64,000 nucleotides of DNA from Sabulicella glaciei (GCF_026183895.1 NZ_JAPFQI010000001.1:89500-153499), one strand, 5' to 3'; shown: positions 18,586-27,579, counted from the first letter of the stretch. The notes: generated by a model not told the origin, from the letters alone. Program-made: numbers and translations.

Positions 18586-19626
18586 ATGGCCGCCGACCCG
18601 CGCTTCTTCCTCCAGGCCGGGCCGCAGAGCCTGGCCGCCCTCCTCGACGCTGCCGGGGCGTCCAGCCCGGGCGACCCGGCGCGGCGCTTCGTCGGCGTCG
18701 CGCGTCTGCAGGACGCGACCGAGGATCAGGTCAGCTTCCTCGACAACCGCCGCTACCTCGACGCGCTGACCAGCACGCGCGCCGGGGCGGTGGTGCTGGC
18801 CGAGGCGTTCGTGGCGCAAGCACCCCCTGGCTGCGTGCCCATTGTCGCCAAGGCGCCTTATCTCGCCTTCGCCCGCATCGCTGCCCTGTTCCATCCTGCG
18901 CCTGCGCCGCTGCCGGGCATCCACCCGAGTGCGGTGGTGGACCCCAGCGCCCGCATCGGCGAGGGGACGGAAATCGCCCCGCTGGCCGTGGTGGGTGCGG
19001 GCGCCGAGATCGGGCCGCGCTGCCTCATCGGCCCGCATGCCGTGATCGGCCCTGGCGTGATGCTCGGCGAGGGGTGCCGCATCCATGCCCACGCCAGCGT
19101 CAGCCACGCCTTGCTCGGCCGCGCCGTGGTGCTGCACCCGGGCGCACGGATCGGGCAGGAGGGGTTCGGCTTCGCACCTACGCCGGACGGGCGTTACGTC
19201 ACAATGCCGCAGCTCGGCCGCGTCATCCTGGAGGACGGGGTCGAGATCGGCGCCAATGCCTGCGTGGATCGCGGCTCCCAGGGCGACACGGTGATCGGGG
19301 CGGGCACGCGAGTGGACAATCTGGTGCAGCTGGCGCACAACGTCCGCACCGGCCGGGGCTGCGTTCTCGCTTCGCAGGTCGGCATCTCCGGCTCCACCAC
19401 ATTGGGCGAATTCGTGCAGGCCGCCGGCCAGGTGGGGATGACAGGGCACCTGGTCATCGGACGCGGCGCGCGCATCGGCGCACAGGCGGGCGTCATCAAC
19501 GACGTGTCGCCGGGCGTCGAGCTGTTCGGCACGCCGGCACTCCCGGTGAAGGAAGCGTTCCGCCAAGTGGCGGTGTTGAAGCGGATGTCTGCGCGCTCGC
19601 GCGGCGGCAAGGGAGAGGGCGGCTAG
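18586..19626 (+). CDS. lpxD: UDP-3-O-acylglucosamine N-acyltransferase
   Basis: A 346-residue left-handed beta-helix acyltransferase that adds the N-linked hydroxyacyl chain in lipid A synthesis, using acyl-ACP. The N-terminal uridine-binding domain (FLDNRRYLDALTSTRAGAVV) precedes hexapeptide repeats (about 105-300). The probable catalytic base is His251 in NLVQLAHNVRTG. The C-terminal helix (PALPVKEAFRQVAVLKRM) is present. AAAGGGGG precedes the ATG. It is followed five bases later by fabZ. Confidence 0.96.
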   Translation: MAADPRFFLQAGPQSLAALLDAAGASSPGDPARRFVGVARLQDATEDQVSFLDNRRYLDALTSTRAGAVVLAEAFVAQAPPGCVPIVAKAPYLAFARIAALFHPAPAPLPGIHPSAVVDPSARIGEGTEIAPLAVVGAGAEIGPRCLIGPHAVIGPGVMLGEGCRIHAHASVSHALLGRAVVLHPGARIGQEGFGFAPTPDGRYVTMPQLGRVILEDGVEIGANACVDRGSQGDTVIGAGTRVDNLVQLAHNVRTGRGCVLASQVGISGSTTLGEFVQAAGQVGMTGHLVIGRGARIGAQAGVINDVSPGVELFGTPALPVKEAFRQVAVLKRMSARSRGGKGEGG

Positions 19627-19631
19627 GCGCC

Positions 19632-20099
19632 ATGGACGGCAATGATGCGGGCGTGACGCTCGGCACCTACAGCATCCAGCAGGTGATGGAGGCGATCCCG
19701 CATCGCTACCCCTTCCTGCTGATCGACCGCGTCGTGGACCTCGTGCTGGACGAGCGCGCCACCGGCATCAAGAACGTCTCGATTAACGAGAACTTCTTCC
19801 AGGGCCATTTCCCGCAGGAGCCGGTGATGCCGGGCGTCCTGCTCATCGAGAGCATGGCGCAGACCTCGGCCGTGCTGGTGGTGGCGACGCTGGGCGAAGC
19901 GTCGAAAGGCAAGCTCGTCTACTTCATGACCGTGGAGGCGGCCAAGTTCCGCCGTCCCGTGGTTCCGGGCGACCAGGTTCATGTCCACGTCCACAAGGTG
20001 CAGCGCCGCATGAATGTCTGGAAGTTCCGCGGCGAGGCCAAGGTGGACGGTGTCGTGGTCGCTGAGGCCACCTATGCCGCAATGATCAGGGACCGGTGA
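19632..20099 (+). CDS. fabZ: 3-hydroxyacyl-ACP dehydratase FabZ
   Basis: A 155-residue hot-dog-fold enzyme that dehydrates 3-hydroxyacyl-ACP in fatty acid elongation and competes with LpxA/LpxD for hydroxyacyl-ACP. The catalytic His59 lies in FQGHFPQEPVMPGVL and the catalytic Glu in LLIESMAQTSAVL; PHRYPFLLIDRV is the N-terminal signature. The gene is full length. The stop overlaps the GTG start of lpxA by four bases, so the two are probably made in fixed ratio. Confidence 0.97.
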   Translation: MDGNDAGVTLGTYSIQQVMEAIPHRYPFLLIDRVVDLVLDERATGIKNVSINENFFQGHFPQEPVMPGVLLIESMAQTSAVLVVATLGEASKGKLVYFMTVEAAKFRRPVVPGDQVHVHVHKVQRRMNVWKFRGEAKVDGVVVAEATYAAMIRDR

Positions 20100-20953
20100 A
20101 AAGCTTGGACTCCATTGCGCCGACGGCGGAGGTTCACGCCTCCTCCGTCATCGCGCCCGGGGCCGTGATCGGCGCTGGGGCGCGGATCGGCCCGTTCTGC
20201 ATCATCGGGCCGGAGGTCGAGATCGGCCCTGGCGCCATGCTCGCCTCGCACAACGTGGTCGAGGGGCGGACCGTGATCGGGGAGGGCGCGCAGCTTGCCT
20301 CCTATGCCTCTGTCGGGCTCGCGCCGCAGGACCTGAAATACAAGGGCGAGCCGACGGGCGTGCTGCTCGGGGCGCGCAGCGCGCTGCGGGAGCACGTGAC
20401 GGTGCATCGCGGCAGCGTGGGTGGCGACGGCTTCACCCGCGTCGGCACGGACTGCCTGCTGATGGCCTGCTCGCATGTCGGGCATGATTGCGCGCTGGGC
20501 AACGGCGTCATCCTGGCCAACAACGTCATGCTGGGCGGGCATGTGCGGCTGGGCGACAATTGCTTCCTTGGCGGTGGAGCAGCCGTGCACCAGATGGTGC
20601 GGATCGGCCGGCAGGCGATGGTGGGCGGCCTCGCGGGCGTGACCAACGACGTCCCGCCCTTCGGCAATGTCTTCGGCCTGCCCGCGCGCCTGGTCGGGTT
20701 GAACGTGATCGGGCTGCGGCGTCGCGGCTTCGCGCGCGAGAACCTGCACGCGCTGCGCGCAGCCTTCCGCCTCATCTTCCGTGAGCCGGGCACCTTCCAG
20801 GAGCGCCTCACCCAGGCCGAGACGCAGTTCGCCGGCGACGCGCTGGTCGGTGAGGTCATCGCCTTCCTCCGCGCCGGCGACCGGCGGCGCGAGCTGATCC
20901 GCCCCGGCCGCATGGCCGCCGAGTTCGGCGACGAGGAGGAGAGCGGGACGTGA
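20096..20953 (+). CDS. lpxA: UDP-N-acetylglucosamine O-acyltransferase
   Basis: A 285-residue left-handed beta-helix enzyme catalysing the first step of lipid A synthesis. Hexapeptide repeats start at once ([20 protein letters not shown]). The catalytic His is near 126 in [11 protein letters not shown], and the C-terminal helical domain begins at [20 protein letters not shown]. The start is GTG 20096 (GTGA overlap with fabZ), and the stop overlaps the GTG start of lpxI. Confidence 0.97.
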   Translation: MKSLDSIAPTAEVHASSVIAPGAVIGAGARIGPFCIIGPEVEIGPGAMLASHNVVEGRTVIGEGAQLASYASVGLAPQDLKYKGEPTGVLLGARSALREHVTVHRGSVGGDGFTRVGTDCLLMACSHVGHDCALGNGVILANNVMLGGHVRLGDNCFLGGGAAVHQMVRIGRQAMVGGLAGVTNDVPPFGNVFGLPARLVGLNVIGLRRRGFARENLHALRAAFRLIFREPGTFQERLTQAETQFAGDALVGEVIAFLRAGDRRRELIRPGRMAAEFGDEEESGT

Positions 20954-21759
20954 CGGTCGGGGTGATCGCGGGGGGCGGTCCCTTTCCCCTTCGCGTCGCC
21001 GAGGCCGCCGCCGCCCAAGGCCCCGTCTTCGTGGCCTGCATCCGCGAATTCGGCGACCCCGCGGCCTTTGCGCATCTGCCCCACATGGTGGAGCGGGCCG
21101 GGGCGGGTGGCGCCATCCTCGACCGCTTCCGGCGCGAGGGGGTGACGCGCATCGCCCTGTGCGGCACGGCCCGCCGTCCTTCCCTGACTGGCCTTTGGCC
21201 CGATGCCTGGACCGCGCGTGCCCTGGCGCGTCTCGGCCCCGCCTTCCTGCGCGGGGACGACGCGCTGCTGCGCGGACTGGTCCGCCTCCTCGAGGAGGAA
21301 GGCTTCAGCGTCGTGGCGCCGCAATCGCTGATCCAGGAGGCAATGGCGCCCGCGGGCCTTCTGGCGGGGCCCGCTCCGGATGCGGCGGCGCGCACCGACA
21401 TCGCGCGCGGCGTGGCGGTGCTGCATGCGCTGGCGGCGCAGGATGTCGGGCAGGCCGTGGTGGTGCAGCAGGGCCTCATCCTCGGCATCGAGGCGATCGA
21501 GGGCACGGATGCGCTGCTGGCCCGCGCCGCGACGCTGCGTCAGGAGGGGGCCGGCGGCGTGCTGGTGAAGCTGCCCAAGCGCGGTCAGGAGATGCGCGTG
21601 GACGCGCCCATCATCGGCCCGCGCACGGTGGAGGGGGCCAGGGCGGCCGGGCTGCGCGGCATCGCGGTGGCCGCGGGGGGCACGATCATCGCCGATCGCG
21701 CCGAAGCCTTGCGCGCAGCGGAGCAGGCGCAAATCTTCATCACCGGAATCGAGGAGTAA
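20950..21759 (+). CDS. lpxI: UDP-2,3-diacylglucosamine diphosphatase LpxI
   Basis: A 269-residue protein matching LpxI (former DUF1009), the alphaproteobacterial replacement for LpxH. It hydrolyses UDP-2,3-diacylglucosamine to lipid X and UMP. Recognisable segments are [58 protein letters not shown] and the C-terminal [18 protein letters not shown]. It starts with GTG at 20950, overlapping lpxA. lpxB normally follows, but here the next gene is gloA. Confidence 0.93.
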   Translation: MTVGVIAGGGPFPLRVAEAAAAQGPVFVACIREFGDPAAFAHLPHMVERAGAGGAILDRFRREGVTRIALCGTARRPSLTGLWPDAWTARALARLGPAFLRGDDALLRGLVRLLEEEGFSVVAPQSLIQEAMAPAGLLAGPAPDAAARTDIARGVAVLHALAAQDVGQAVVVQQGLILGIEAIEGTDALLARAATLRQEGAGGVLVKLPKRGQEMRVDAPIIGPRTVEGARAAGLRGIAVAAGGTIIADRAEALRAAEQAQIFITGIEE

Positions 21760-21764
21760 ACCGA

Positions 21765-22154
21765 ATGAGCTTCCGCTACCTGCACACCATGCTGCGCGTC
21801 GGCGACCTGCAACGCAGCGTCGAGTTCTACACGAAGCACCTCGGCATGCGAGAGCTTCGCCGCAACGACGTGCCGGACGGCAAGTACACCCTCGTCTTCC
21901 TCGGCTATGGCGACGAGAGCAAGGAGACGGTGCTCGAACTCACCTACAATTACGGGGTGGAGAAGTACGAGATGGGCGGGGCCTTCGGCCACCTGGCCAT
22001 CGGGGTGCCCGACATCTATGCCACCTGCGAGAAGATGCGCGCCGAGGGCGTGAAGATCTCGCGCGAGCCCGGCCCGGTGAAGTTCGGCACCACGCTGATC
22101 GCCTTCATCGAGGATCCGGACGGCTACAAGATCGAGCTGATCCAGCGCGGCTGA
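21765..22154 (+). CDS. gloA: Lactoylglutathione lyase (glyoxalase I)
   Basis: A 129-residue VOC enzyme that isomerises the methylglyoxal-glutathione hemithioacetal to S-lactoylglutathione. The four metal ligands expected for GloA are visible: His in [10 protein letters not shown], Glu in VLELTYNYG, His in FGHLAIGV and Glu in the terminal YKIELIQRG. The tail length fits the Ni/Co-type bacterial class. It starts five bases after lpxI and is probably the last gene of the envelope block, followed by a strong hairpin. Confidence 0.95.
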   Translation: MSFRYLHTMLRVGDLQRSVEFYTKHLGMRELRRNDVPDGKYTLVFLGYGDESKETVLELTYNYGVEKYEMGGAFGHLAIGVPDIYATCEKMRAEGVKISREPGPVKFGTTLIAFIEDPDGYKIELIQRG

Positions 22155-22158
22155 TCCA

Positions 22159-22184
22159 GGGCCGGGCTGGCGCGCCCCCGGCCC
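22159..22184 (+). terminator. Stem-loop after gloA
   Basis: A perfect 8-bp inverted repeat (GGGCCGGG 22159-22166, CCCGGCCC 22177-22184) with a 10-base loop begins five bases after the gloA stop and is followed by the AT-rich AATAAACTTT. The position and stem suit an intrinsic-type terminator for the long envelope operon, although the U-tract is weak. Confidence 0.6.
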
Positions 22185-22212
22185 AATAAACTTTCCCTCT
22201 CTTGGTGCGTTT

Positions 22213-22246
22213 TGATCCTGGCGGGTGTAAGACTCCGCCGGGATCA
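22213..22246 (+). promoter_or_regulatory. Inverted repeat upstream of the 22261 gene
   Basis: TGATCCTGGCGG (22213-22224) pairs with CCGCCGGGATCA (22235-22246), a 12-bp stem with one G-U wobble and a 10-base loop. It sits 14 bases before the GTG start of the membrane-ATPase gene and just after a locally AT-rich stretch (22185-22215) that should contain the promoter. It could be a dyad operator or a leader hairpin controlling translation; sequence alone does not decide. Confidence 0.45.
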
Positions 22247-22260
22247 GACCGGGGGCACGG

Positions 22261-23604
22261 GTGAACGAGTTGGCGCGGCCGCCAGCGGCCAGTCTGCCTT
22301 TTCAGTTGCAGGTGAAGGTGGCGGATGCAGTTCCGCACGCCTCCTGGCAGCGCGCCCGCGCGGCCGCCATGGAGGCGCTGCGGCAAGGCCGTGTCGTCCT
22401 GCTTCTGGGCGAGGCCGGATCGGGCAAGACGTTGCTGCTGCGCGAATTGGAGCGGAGCCTGCGCGACGAGGGCCGTCCGGTGCGCTTCCTGGAGCATGCC
22501 CTGCTCGCCGATCCGGATGAAACCGGATCGACCCTGCTGGTGGACGAGGCGGGCTCGCTGGACGATACGGCGCTGAACAGGCTGTGCAGTGCCGCCGTTC
22601 CCGTCGCCATCGCCGCCCTGCCGGGCTTCGTCGGGCGGCTGGAGGGCATGTCCTGCCCGGTCGTGTTGGTTTCCCTGGCGCCGCTCACACCAGAAGAAGT
22701 GCGGCATTTCGTCGCGTCCACCCTGGCCGCGGCGGGCAGCGATCCCGACCGTTTCACCACCGAAGCCGTGGAGGTTCTGGCGCTCCTGTCCCGCGGGCTG
22801 CCGCGCCTCGTGAACTCGCTGGGCCGGGCCGCGACTTTCCTGGCCGAGATGGAGGGCGCGCCTCATGTCGGGGCGCAGCATGTCGAGGTCGCGGATGCGA
22901 TGCGTCCGCGGGCCACGGTGGCACCGGAGCCTAAACCCGAGCCGAAGCCCGAGCCGGCTGCCGAGCCCGGGCCTGCGCCCACGCCCATCCGGTCCGGTCC
23001 GCCGGCCCTTGTCCCAGAAGCCGCCCCGCTCGTGGAGGAGCCCGCACCGCCGCGCCGGACCGGGCTGATCCTGCTCTGGCTTGTGGCGCTGGGCGCGGTC
23101 CTGGCCGGGGCATGGCTGCTGCCGGGCAGAGAACCTGCTCCCGTGGCCGAAGCGCCGCCCATGCCGGCTCCATCCGCCCCTGCCACGGCGGCGGAGGCAC
23201 CGGCGTCCGCCCCCGCGTCCCCGGCGGCAGCCACACCCGTGTCGCCACCCGCCCCGGCGCCGGTCCTGGCGGTTCGGGCGGGCGGTTATCGCGGCTCGCA
23301 CTTCAACGCGACAGCCGCGCGCGGCGGCTGGCTGCGGCTTTTCGTCGAGCGAAGTGCGGAGGCGGGTGAGGTGACGATCCGCCTCGAGTCCCATGGTGGC
23401 ATCGTCGGAATGGGCGAGTTGCGCGGTCGCGCCGTCGAGGGGGGTGGCTTCGTCGCCCTGGGCCAGGTGCTGCTGGATCGGGTACCCCACGAGGTGAAGC
23501 TGGAGGCGGCAATGGAGGCCGGCCAGCTTTTCGGGGTGGCAAGGTTCACTCCCGCTGTGGGCGGGGATCCGGTGGATAGCGAGTTCAAGCTGACGCCCTT
23601 CTAG
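22261..23604 (+). CDS. Membrane-anchored ExeA-like AAA+ ATPase with unknown C-terminal domain
   Basis: A 447-residue protein I cannot name. Residues 1-225 form a small AAA+ ATPase of the ExeA/GspA-TniB type: Walker A GEAGSGKT (50-57), Walker B LLVDEAGSL (D95, E96), and a sensor-2-like GLPRLVNSLG near 180. Then come a Pro/Glu/Lys-rich linker with EPKP repeats (about 222-262), one membrane helix (about 267-287, TGLILLWLVALGAVLAGAWL), a second Ala/Pro-rich linker (about 290-338) and a roughly 110-residue C-terminal domain that looks beta-rich. The architecture resembles secretion ATPase ExeA, which ends in a periplasmic peptidoglycan-binding domain, but no such motif is visible. GTG start; own upstream region. 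Confidence 0.7.
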   Translation: MNELARPPAASLPFQLQVKVADAVPHASWQRARAAAMEALRQGRVVLLLGEAGSGKTLLLRELERSLRDEGRPVRFLEHALLADPDETGSTLLVDEAGSLDDTALNRLCSAAVPVAIAALPGFVGRLEGMSCPVVLVSLAPLTPEEVRHFVASTLAAAGSDPDRFTTEAVEVLALLSRGLPRLVNSLGRAATFLAEMEGAPHVGAQHVEVADAMRPRATVAPEPKPEPKPEPAAEPGPAPTPIRSGPPALVPEAAPLVEEPAPPRRTGLILLWLVALGAVLAGAWLLPGREPAPVAEAPPMPAPSAPATAAEAPASAPASPAAATPVSPPAPAPVLAVRAGGYRGSHFNATAARGGWLRLFVERSAEAGEVTIRLESHGGIVGMGELRGRAVEGGGFVALGQVLLDRVPHEVKLEAAMEAGQLFGVARFTPAVGGDPVDSEFKLTPF

Positions 23605-23642
23605 ACCTTGCCTCGGGCGGCATGGCGCGGGAAACACCGGCC

Positions 23643-24551
23643 ATGCCCGCCTCATCCCCGCTTTCCAGCATGACCGGCTTCGCGCGCGAGGCCGGCACCT
23701 TGCCCGACGGGGCGCCCTTCGCCTGGGAGCTGCGCTCGGTGAATGGGCGCGGGCTGGAACTGCGCTTCCGCCTCCCCCCGGGCATGGAGGCGCTGGAGGC
23801 CGCCGCGCGCAACGCAACCGGCAAGGCGCTGAAGCGGGGCAGCGTGCAGGTCGCGCTTTCCGTGCAGCGGGACCAGCGGCCTGTGCTTTCCCCCAATCCC
23901 GCCGCGCTGGAACGTGCGCTCGGCATGGCGCTGGAACTTTCCGCCCGCATCCCCGGCGCCCCGGCCCCCCGTGCCGAGGCGTTGCTGGCCCTTCCGGGGA
24001 TCCTGCGCGCCGAGATCCCCGAGCCGGAAGAGGGCGAGGAGGAGGCGCGCCGCACCGCGCTGCTCGCGGCCTTCCGCCTTGCCCTGGACGCGCTGGCCGC
24101 CTCCCGCATCGGCGAGGGCGAGAGGCTGCGCGCCGTGCTGGAGGGCCTACTGGACGAGGTTGCGGCGCTGTCGGCCGCCGCGCGGCACGAGGCGGAAACT
24201 CAGCCCGGCGCCCAGCGCGCCCGACTGGAGGAAGCGCTGGACCGGCTGCTCGGCGAGGAGGGACGCCGCCGCTTCCCGGAGGAGCGGCTGGCGCAGGAGG
24301 TGGCGCTGCTCGCCGCCCGCTCGGACGTGCGGGAGGAACTGGACCGGCTCGATTCCCACATCGCCGCCGCCCGCGCCCTGTTGGCGGAGGGCGAGGCCAT
24401 CGGCCGGCGGCTGGACTTCCTCGGTCAGGAATTCGTGCGCGAGGCGAACACCCTCTGCTCCAAATCGGCGAGCACGGAGTTGACGCGGCTGGGCCTGGAG
24501 CTGAAGGCGGCGATCGAGCGGCTGAAGGAGCAGGCGGCCAATGTCGAGTAG
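23643..24551 (+). CDS. YicC/YloC family endoribonuclease
   Basis: About 302 residues of the YicC family, whose characterised members are endoribonucleases linked to small-RNA turnover. The N-terminal hallmark SSMTGFAREAGTLPDG and FAWELRSVNGRGLELRFRLP are present. The C-terminal DUF1732 part is clear: LDSHIAAARALLAEGEAIGR, LDFLGQEFVREANTLCSKSA and the TELTRLGLELKAAIERLKEQ ending. Two ATGs (23622, 23643) are possible; the second is chosen because GGGAA lies about ten bases upstream. The 3' end overlaps gmk by 11 bases, the usual yicC-gmk pairing. Confidence 0.9.
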   Translation: MPASSPLSSMTGFAREAGTLPDGAPFAWELRSVNGRGLELRFRLPPGMEALEAAARNATGKALKRGSVQVALSVQRDQRPVLSPNPAALERALGMALELSARIPGAPAPRAEALLALPGILRAEIPEPEEGEEEARRTALLAAFRLALDALAASRIGEGERLRAVLEGLLDEVAALSAAARHEAETQPGAQRARLEEALDRLLGEEGRRRFPEERLAQEVALLAARSDVREELDRLDSHIAAARALLAEGEAIGRRLDFLGQEFVREANTLCSKSASTELTRLGLELKAAIERLKEQAANVE

Positions 24552-25173
24552 CGTCCCCCCGCGCCGCGGCGTCTGCCTCGTCCTTGCTGCCGCGCCGGGC
24601 GGCGGCAAGACCAGCGTGTCCCGCGCCCTGCTGGGCAGCGAGCCGGGCCTCGCCCTTTCGGTCAGCGCCACCACCCGCGCGCCGCGCCCGGGCGAGAAGG
24701 AGGGCGTCCACTACTACTTCCGCAGCGAGGCGGAGTTCGACGCAATGGTCGGACGCGAGGAGTTGCTGGAGCATGCGCGCTTCCTCGGCCGCTCCTACGG
24801 CACGCCGCGCGCCCCGGTGGAGGCGGCGCTCTCGGCCGGGCGCGACGTGCTGTTCGACATCGAATGGCAGGGCCACCGGCAGCTGAAGCACCGCATGGCC
24901 TGCGACGTGGTCGGCATCTTCTTGCTTCCCCCCTCCATGCAGGAACTGGAGCGCCGGCTGCGCGGCCGCGCGACGGACACGGAGGACGAGATTCGGCGCC
25001 GGATGGCCGCTTCGCGCGAGGAGATGCGTCACTGGGACGAGTTCGACCACGTCCTGGTGAATCGCGACTTCGAGGCGACGGTGGCGGAGGTGCGCGCCAT
25101 CCTGCATGCCGCGCGCACGCACCGGTCCCGCCAGCCCTGGCTGCCGGGCTTCGTGGAAAGCCTGCTGGCGTGA
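24541..25173 (+). CDS. gmk: Guanylate kinase
   Basis: A 210-residue kinase that phosphorylates GMP to GDP. The P-loop is APGGGKTS near residue 20, slightly different from the common GPSGxGKS. The GMP-binding segment SVSATTRAPRPGEKEGVHYY is canonical, as is the lid region RLRGRATDTEDEIRRRM. The gene overlaps yicC at its 5' end and its stop overlaps the GTG of the AEC permease. Full length. Confidence 0.96.
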   Translation: MSSSVPPRRGVCLVLAAAPGGGKTSVSRALLGSEPGLALSVSATTRAPRPGEKEGVHYYFRSEAEFDAMVGREELLEHARFLGRSYGTPRAPVEAALSAGRDVLFDIEWQGHRQLKHRMACDVVGIFLLPPSMQELERRLRGRATDTEDEIRRRMAASREEMRHWDEFDHVLVNRDFEATVAEVRAILHAARTHRSRQPWLPGFVESLLA

Positions 25174-26102
25174 CGGATGCGGCCGCCACGGTGCTTTCCG
25201 TCGCGGCGCCGGTCTTCGCGCTGATCCTCGCGGGCTATGTCGCGGCGATGCGCGGCTGGGTGGATCAGGCGGGGTTCAAGGGCCTCACCGGTTTCGCCTT
25301 CTCCTTCGCCGCGCCGGCGCTGCTCTTCGCGGGCGGTACGGCGGGATATGCGGGGGGCGGGGGCGCGGCGCTCGCCTTCTTCGGCGGCACGGCGGTGCTC
25401 TACGGGGCGACGATCCTCCTGGCGCGCCGACCGCTGGGCTTGGCGGGGTCGGGGGCGCTCGCGCTCAACGTCACCTTTGGCAACACGGTGATGATGGGGA
25501 TTCCGCTGGTCGCCGCCGCCTATGGGCAGCGCGGGCTGGCGGTGCTGCTGGCGATCCTGGCGCTGCATTCGCTGGTTCTGCTCGGCACGGCGACGGTGGT
25601 GGCGGAAGTGGCGCGCAACCCCGGCGCCCGGCCCGCGCCCCTGCTGCGTGCCACGCTGGGCGGGGTGGTCCGGAACCCGGTGGTCATGGCGGTGCTGGCG
25701 GCGCTAATCTGGTCCTTCTTCGGTCTACCGGTGCCTGCCCCGGCCCGGGCGACGCTCGAATTGCTGGGCGCGGCCGCGCCGCCGGTCAGCCTGTTCTGCC
25801 TGGGCGGCAGCCTGCACGGTTTTGACGCACGCGGCGCGGCGGGGCGCACGGCGATGACCGTGGTCCTCAAGCTGGGCGCCTTGCCGCTGCTGGTCTGGGG
25901 GTTCTGCCGCCTGCTCGACCTTTCACCGCTGGAAACGGCGGTGGCGGTGCTCACCGCCTCGCTGCCTACCGGCGCCAATGCCTTTCTGCTGGCGCGGCGC
26001 TACAGCAGCGGCGCGGATGAGAGCGGAGCCGCCGTGCTGGTCAGCACGGCGCTCAGCGTCGGCACCCTGTCCCTGGTGCTGGCGCTGTTCCGGCCCGTCT
26101 GA
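25170..26102 (+). CDS. AEC family permease (auxin efflux carrier-like)
   Basis: A 310-residue integral membrane protein with about ten hydrophobic helices. It shows the two-halved layout of the AEC family, with LNVTFGNTVMMGIPLVAAAY in the first half and the unwound-helix-like TASLPTGANAFLLARRY in the second. AEC proteins export or import small organic acids; the substrate is not readable. It starts with GTG 25170, which overlaps the gmk stop (GTGA). Its 3' end lies three bases from the convergent ppx stop. Confidence 0.88.
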   Translation: MTDAAATVLSVAAPVFALILAGYVAAMRGWVDQAGFKGLTGFAFSFAAPALLFAGGTAGYAGGGGAALAFFGGTAVLYGATILLARRPLGLAGSGALALNVTFGNTVMMGIPLVAAAYGQRGLAVLLAILALHSLVLLGTATVVAEVARNPGARPAPLLRATLGGVVRNPVVMAVLAALIWSFFGLPVPAPARATLELLGAAAPPVSLFCLGGSLHGFDARGAAGRTAMTVVLKLGALPLLVWGFCRLLDLSPLETAVAVLTASLPTGANAFLLARRYSSGADESGAAVLVSTALSVGTLSLVLALFRPV

Positions 26103-26105
26103 GGT

Positions 26106-27575
26106 TCAGCCCCCCTCCAGCACCGGCTCCAGCCCCAGCAGCAGGGCGAGGGCTTCCAGGCGCCGCCGCACCGGCTCGCCCGCGAAGACGCCCGCGCCGG
26201 GGTCGAGGAGGAGGCGCAGCGTAGCGCCCTGCCGCTCCAGCGAGGTGGCGCGCAGCAGTGCCGGCACGCCGCCGCACAGGGTGAAGGCGAGGCGGAAGGC
26301 GGCGCCCAGCACCTCGCAGCGGCGGATCGTCGCGGCGGAAAGCAGGCCGCGCGCCACGGAAAGCCCCGGCATCGCCGGTTCCGCGTCGTAGCGCATGGCC
26401 GTCGTGAGGGCGAGGAATGCGCGCGAATGGTGGTCCAGCCCGACGCCGTGCAGGCGCAGGAGGCGCAGCAGGGCCTGCTCGGCGCGGTAATCCGGGTGGT
26501 CGCGGCTGCCGGTATCGGCCACCCAGCAGGCCGCGACGCGCAGTTCCGCCTCGCCCGGCCCGTCCTCGGCGAGGGGGGCGGTCCATTCCACGAGCGCTTC
26601 CGGCAACGCCGGGTCGCGCCCCAGCCGCAGCCCCAATTCCCGCGCGGCGGCGAGGAGCGGGTCCTCGGAGCGCACGGGACCGGGCAGATGTCGGGCGTAC
26701 CAGCCTTCTCGAAGGCCATTGCCGCTGAACACCACGCGCCCCGCGCCGGAGGCGCGGAGAAGGCGGCGCAGCACCGCCGCGGCGAAGGGCAGGTCGCCCG
26801 CGCGCTTGGCCGGCGCCTCGGGCATGCGCTCCAGCGCGCGGCGCGGCGCGTTCATCACCACCCCCGCGAGGTCGCGCGCCTCCTCCCGCCGGATGGCGTA
26901 GTGGTGGACGATGTGCAGCGGGTAGCCGGTCTGGGCGATGTGCATGCGCGCCAGGGCGCGAAAGGTGCCACCGACCAGGAACAGGTCCTTCATCGGCGCG
27001 GCGCCTAGCCAGGGGACCGTCTTGAGTTCCGCCTCCGCGATGGCGCGGGCGCGGGTCACGTCGCCCTCGGCGCGGTCGCAGAGGCGGATGGTGCCGAGCG
27101 GCAGGGACACCGTGTCCTCGATCCGGCCGGAAACGAGGCGCACCAGTTCCAGCGAGCCGCCTCCCAGATCGCCCAGCACCCCGTCGGCATGCGGCACGCC
27201 GAGCAGCAGCCCCTCGGCGGAAAGCCGCCCTTCCTCGTCGCCCGAAAGGATGCGTAGCGCCACGCCGGGCATGGCGTCCTGCACCCCGGCGAGGAATTCT
27301 TGGCCGTTGGAGGCGTCGCGCACCGCCGCCGTCGCCAGCAGCTCGATCGGCTCGGCACCCATGCCGCGGGCGAGTGCGTGGTAGCGGCCGAGCACGGTCA
27401 AGGCCTGGGCGGCGGCACCGTCGTGGAGCCGGCCCGTCGTGTGCAGGCCGCGCCCGAGGCCGAGCACGGCCTTCTCGTTGAAGATGGCGTGCGGATTGCG
27501 CTCCCGCCCCTCGTAGACGACGAGGCGCACCGAGTTGGAGCCGAGATCCACGACCCCGAAGCGTTCTGCCTCCAC
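26106..27575 (-). CDS. ppx: Exopolyphosphatase (Ppx/GppA)
   Basis: A 489-residue ASKHA-fold phosphatase that trims polyphosphate (and possibly pppGpp). The phosphate-1 motif is VVDLGSNSVRLVVYEG at the N-terminus, and the second is GVLGDLGGGSLELVRL. The conserved LATAAVRDASNG and SGDEEGRLSAEG are present. A C-terminal HD-like helical part follows about residue 310. It lies four bases downstream of ppk on the same strand, so polyphosphate synthesis and breakdown are encoded together. Confidence 0.95.
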   Translation of the reverse strand: MEAERFGVVDLGSNSVRLVVYEGRERNPHAIFNEKAVLGLGRGLHTTGRLHDGAAAQALTVLGRYHALARGMGAEPIELLATAAVRDASNGQEFLAGVQDAMPGVALRILSGDEEGRLSAEGLLLGVPHADGVLGDLGGGSLELVRLVSGRIEDTVSLPLGTIRLCDRAEGDVTRARAIAEAELKTVPWLGAAPMKDLFLVGGTFRALARMHIAQTGYPLHIVHHYAIRREEARDLAGVVMNAPRRALERMPEAPAKRAGDLPFAAAVLRRLLRASGAGRVVFSGNGLREGWYARHLPGPVRSEDPLLAAARELGLRLGRDPALPEALVEWTAPLAEDGPGEAELRVAACWVADTGSRDHPDYRAEQALLRLLRLHGVGLDHHSRAFLALTTAMRYDAEPAMPGLSVARGLLSAATIRRCEVLGAAFRLAFTLCGGVPALLRATSLERQGATLRLLLDPGAGVFAGEPVRRRLEALALLLGLEPVLEGG

Positions 27576-27579
27576 CCCC

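Noticed and set aside
22105..25122. A 1005-codon open frame on the minus strand antisense to the ATPase, yicC and gmk genes
   Set aside because: It has no family resemblance, is Arg/Pro/Ala-rich, and mirrors strong plus-strand genes with recognisable domains; such long shadows are expected at this GC content.
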